Source: an uncultured Rhodospirillaceae bacterium | GTDB lineage: Bacteria; Pseudomonadota; Alphaproteobacteria; CAAGCB01; CAG-977 | Direction of reading: 5' to 3' | DNA length: 25,048 bases | Assembly (NCBI GenBank): GCA_900553035.1 | Contig: USCC01000023.1 | Coordinates: forward strand, 1-25,048 | Shown here: positions 22,378-25,048 of the stretch, one piece after another | How the letters are laid out: every line of letters starts with the position of its first letter | Numbering within the stretch: the stretch's first letter is position 1 | Notes under the pieces: model-generated | Databases searched by the model: none | What the model was told of the DNA's origin: nothing | What the model saw: the letters and a program-made list of their open reading frames with translations, nothing else | Program-made: the position numbers and the translations under genes

Positions 22378-24057
22378 GTGCTGTCCCGATTGTCCGTCCG
22401 CGATGTCGTCCTGATTGAAAAGCTGGATTTGGATTTTGCCGGCGGCCTGTGCGTCTTTACGGGCGAGACGGGCGCGGGCAAATCAATTTTGCTGGATTCT
22501 CTGGCGCTGGCGATGGGCGCCCGGTCGGACAGCGGCCTTGTCCGCCACGGGGCGAAACAGCTTTCCGTCGCCGCCGAATTCGTTCTTTCCCCCGATCATC
22601 GGGTTTTCAGACACCTTGAAGACCAGGGAATTGTCTGCGAAGACGGAGAACCGCTGGTTCTGCGGCGGGTTGTCTCTGCTGACGGGAAAAGCAAGGCTTT
22701 TGTGAACGACCAGCCGGTCGGTGCGGGTCTTCTGCGCCGGATCGGCGACGATCTGGTCGAAATTCATGGACAGTTTGCCACCCACGGCCTTTTAAATCCC
22801 GCGACGCACAAGGGAGTGCTTGACGCCTACGGCCGTCTGGAACCGCTGGGCGAAGCCTGCCGCCGCGCCTATGCCGCATGGCAGGAAAAAATACGCGAGC
22901 ATGCCGCCGCGCGCGATGATCTGGCTCGAGCTCAGGCCGAAGAGGATTTTCTCCGACACGCCGTTGAAGAACTCACCCTGTTCGCCCCGGGCGTCGGTGA
23001 AGAGACCGAGCTGGCCGAAAAACGCGCTCTGATGATGAACAGCGAAAAACTGATTGAGGGACTGAATACCGCGCGCGAAGCCCTGTTCGACCGCAGTGTT
23101 GACAAGGCACTGCGCCAGGCGCGGCGGCAGATGGAAAACCTCGCCCGCCTGATTGAAGGACGCTTTGAACCGATTATTGAAGCTCTGGACAGGGCTTCGA
23201 ACGAACTGAACGAGGCCGGCATGATGTTGGAAAGCGAATGCCGGAACGTTGATCTTGACCCGCGGGAACAGGAACAGACGGAAGAACGCCTTTTCGCTCT
23301 GCGGGCTCTGGCGCGCAAACATCAGGTTGAACCCGACGCCCTGCCCGGGTTGCTGGAGGATTTCCAGAACCGCCTCGCGGCTCTTGACAAAGGCTCCACG
23401 GATCTGATCCGTCTGGCTCGGGAAGAGGAAGCCCGCCGCATCACCTATGCGGACGCGGCCAAAGCTCTGTCGTCCGCGCGGCGCCGGGCGGCCGCCGAAC
23501 TGGACAAGGCCGTCATGAAGGAACTGGGGCCGCTGAAGCTCGGAAAAGCCGTTTTCATAACCGAAGTCTCGGCTCTTCCCGAAAACGAATGGAACGCCGA
23601 CGGCATGGATCGCGTTGTCTTTACCGCGACAACAAACCCGGGGATGCCGGCCGGCGCCATCAGCCGAATCGCGTCGGGCGGCGAGCTTGCGCGCTTTATG
23701 CTGGCTCTGAAGGTCAACCTGGCGCAGGCCGAAAACATCCCGACCATTGTTTTCGATGAGGTCGACACCGGTATCGGCGGCGCAACGGCGACGGCCGTCG
23801 GCGAACGGCTGGCACGGCTGGCCGGAGAAAGTTGCCAGGTGCTGGTCATCACCCATTCACCGCAGGTCGCTTCGTTCGGCGCGCACCATTTCATTGTTTC
23901 AAAAGCCGAAGAAGACCACGGCCGCGTTGTAACTTCGGTCGGCGAGCTGACGGGAACCGAGCGGCGGGAGGAAATCGCCCGGATGCTTTCGGGGGCTCTG
24001 GTCACGGATGCGTCGCGAGCCGCCGCGGACGATCTGTTGGGACGCGCCGTTTCATGA
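22378..24057 (+). CDS. recN: DNA repair protein RecN
   Basis: A 559-residue SMC-like ATPase that acts early in double-strand break repair. Walker A FTGETGAGKSILLDSLAL is near the N-terminus (GETGAGKS at 29-36). A long coiled-coil middle region (about 150-370, rich in Ala/Glu/Arg) follows. The ABC signature ASGGELARF is at about 430-438, and Walker B IVFDEVDTGIGG is at about 456-467. The QVASFGAHHF block and terminal motifs are also present. The start is GTG at 22378, with AGAAGG about 7 bases upstream, and the protein then begins MLSRLSVRDVVLIEKL as expected for the family. It is probably co-transcribed with bamD. Confidence 0.97.
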   Translation: MLSRLSVRDVVLIEKLDLDFAGGLCVFTGETGAGKSILLDSLALAMGARSDSGLVRHGAKQLSVAAEFVLSPDHRVFRHLEDQGIVCEDGEPLVLRRVVSADGKSKAFVNDQPVGAGLLRRIGDDLVEIHGQFATHGLLNPATHKGVLDAYGRLEPLGEACRRAYAAWQEKIREHAAARDDLARAQAEEDFLRHAVEELTLFAPGVGEETELAEKRALMMNSEKLIEGLNTAREALFDRSVDKALRQARRQMENLARLIEGRFEPIIEALDRASNELNEAGMMLESECRNVDLDPREQEQTEERLFALRALARKHQVEPDALPGLLEDFQNRLAALDKGSTDLIRLAREEEARRITYADAAKALSSARRRAAAELDKAVMKELGPLKLGKAVFITEVSALPENEWNADGMDRVVFTATTNPGMPAGAISRIASGGELARFMLALKVNLAQAENIPTIVFDEVDTGIGGATATAVGERLARLAGESCQVLVITHSPQVASFGAHHFIVSKAEEDHGRVVTSVGELTGTERREEIARMLSGALVTDASRAAADDLLGRAVS

Positions 24058-24166
24058 CCGGAAAAGGAAAAAACGGGGGGGATCGCCTTTTTGACAAAGG
24101 CCGCCTCGGGCAAAACCGGGTTATACGACCCTTCGCAACAATACCATATGCCAAACGGAACGAACC

Positions 24167-25048
24167 ATGACACAACCGACTGCCGTTGAAGAACTGGACG
24201 AACAGGAGGCCGCCGCCGAACTCAAAAGGTTGGCCGACGAACTCAAAAAGCTGGACGACGCGTATTACCGGAAGGATGCGCCTCTTCTGACAGACGCCGA
24301 ATACGACGCGCTGAAGCGCCGCAACGAAGCCCTTGAAGCACGCTTTCCGCACCTGATCCGTTCGGATTCCCCCTCTGTCAAGGTCGGGGCGAAGCCTTCG
24401 GACGATTTTGCCAAGGTCGTCCATACAGTGCCGATGCTGTCGCTGGGCAATATATTTACGGATGAAGACGTTTACGATTTCATGGATCGCATTCGGCGCT
24501 TTCTGGGTCTGACCGAAGATCAGGAGCTGGCTTTCATGGCGGAACCGAAGCTTGACGGCCTGTCCTTTTCCGCCCTGTACGTCCGGGGGCGCTTTGTCCG
24601 GGGCGCAACGCGGGGCGACGGCGCCATCGGGGAAGATATTACCGAAAACCTGAAAATGATCAAAGACCTTCCCCCTGTTCTGCGGTCGTCGGATCTTCTG
24701 GGGGAAGACATCCCCGAACGGCTGGAAATCCGGGGCGAAGTTTTTATGAACAAGGCGGATTTCTTTGCCCTCAACCGCCAGCAGGAAGAAAAAGGCCGCA
24801 AGCCTTTCGCCAATCCGCGCAATGCCGCCGCCGGCTCGCTCCGCCAGCTTGACCCGGCCGTGACAAAAGAGCGCCGACTGAGTCTGTTCGGCTATACCTT
24901 CGGCGAAGTTTCCGAAGAACGCTGGGCCACGCACGCCGAATATCTGGAAAAAATCAAATCATGGGGCTTTCCGGTCAATCTGGAAAACCGTCTGTGTACG
25001 ACGGCGGCGGAGATTATCGCGTATTTCCGGAATCTGGGCGAAAAGCGG
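24167..25048 (+). CDS. ligA: NAD-dependent DNA ligase, N-terminal part (3' end outside window)
   Basis: The first 294 residues of LigA, which seals nicks using NAD. The NAD-binding Ia domain (about 10-75) contains DDAYYRKDAPLLTDAEYDAL. The adenylation domain follows, with the nucleophile Lys128 in EPKLDGLS. ATRGDGAIGEDITENLKMI, ERLEIRGEVFM and NPRNAAAGSLRQLDP are all canonical. The frame runs off the window edge with no stop, so the OB, zinc and BRCT domains are not visible. The ATG at 24167 is chosen by homology; the ribosome site (GGAACG, 6 bases upstream) is poor. The 109-base gap from recN contains a TTGACA (24091-24096) but no -10 at proper spacing. Confidence 0.96.
   Translation, partial: MTQPTAVEELDEQEAAAELKRLADELKKLDDAYYRKDAPLLTDAEYDALKRRNEALEARFPHLIRSDSPSVKVGAKPSDDFAKVVHTVPMLSLGNIFTDEDVYDFMDRIRRFLGLTEDQELAFMAEPKLDGLSFSALYVRGRFVRGATRGDGAIGEDITENLKMIKDLPPVLRSSDLLGEDIPERLEIRGEVFMNKADFFALNRQQEEKGRKPFANPRNAAAGSLRQLDPAVTKERRLSLFGYTFGEVSEERWATHAEYLEKIKSWGFPVNLENRLCTTAAEIIAYFRNLGEKR

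Noticed and set aside
22792..23856. Minus-strand open frame of 354 codons opposite recN
   Set aside because: It is the shadow of a secure gene; no ribosome site and no family pattern.
24091..24126. TTGACA followed by TTATAC as a promoter for ligA
   Set aside because: The spacer is 24 bases, too long for a sigma70 promoter, and no better -10 lies at 16-18 bases.

Overview
The window looks like chromosomal DNA from an alphaproteobacterium with moderately high GC. The best evidence is a circularly permuted, two-piece tmRNA gene next to an alphaproteobacterial-type SspB, a 41-residue bL36 without zinc-ligand cysteines, the gene order bamD-recN-ligA, and the group sspB / fumarase / ribbon-helix-helix protein. 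The species cannot be named from this window. No insertion sequence, prophage, CRISPR array, tRNA or rRNA was seen, and gene density is high. Most genes are housekeeping genes.

Layout. 1-1466: the C-terminal part of glycogen phosphorylase (+), ending at a strong terminator shared with a small TM2-domain membrane protein (-). 1915-2694: an unrecognised lipoprotein (-). 2815-2940: rpmJ (+) with its own promoter and two tandem terminators. 3044-4015: an RluD-like pseudouridine synthase (-), divergent from a small single-span membrane protein resembling DUF6476 (4195-4527, +). 4767-9821: a tightly packed minus-strand operon read thyX-hflK-hflC-DUF2065-Do protease-holC. It puts nucleotide synthesis, envelope protein quality control and a DNA polymerase III subunit on one transcript. 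9918-10245: the promoter and gene of the permuted tmRNA (tag ANDNRTQVALAA). It is followed 35 bases later by sspB, the adaptor that delivers ssrA-tagged proteins to ClpXP, then a class I fumarase and a ribbon-helix-helix protein. 12819-13115: monothiol glutaredoxin (-).

13253-17365 encodes the most unusual protein, about 1370 residues (-). It has an N-terminal multi-span membrane region, a divergent sulfatase/phosphatase-superfamily-like domain, and a tail of about 700 residues. The tail holds four 48-residue tandem repeats, then a lysine-rich histone-H1-like stretch. It is divergent from a TPR-methyltransferase fusion (17463-19286, +). After that come an unrecognised 205-residue protein and an aldehyde dehydrogenase homologue whose general-base glutamate is replaced by serine (19372-21465, +). 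The window ends with bamD, recN and the first part of ligA (+).

The strongest candidates for something undescribed are the repeat-tailed membrane protein and the aldehyde dehydrogenase homologue paired with the 205-residue protein. The tmRNA-sspB arrangement is the clearest functional pairing.
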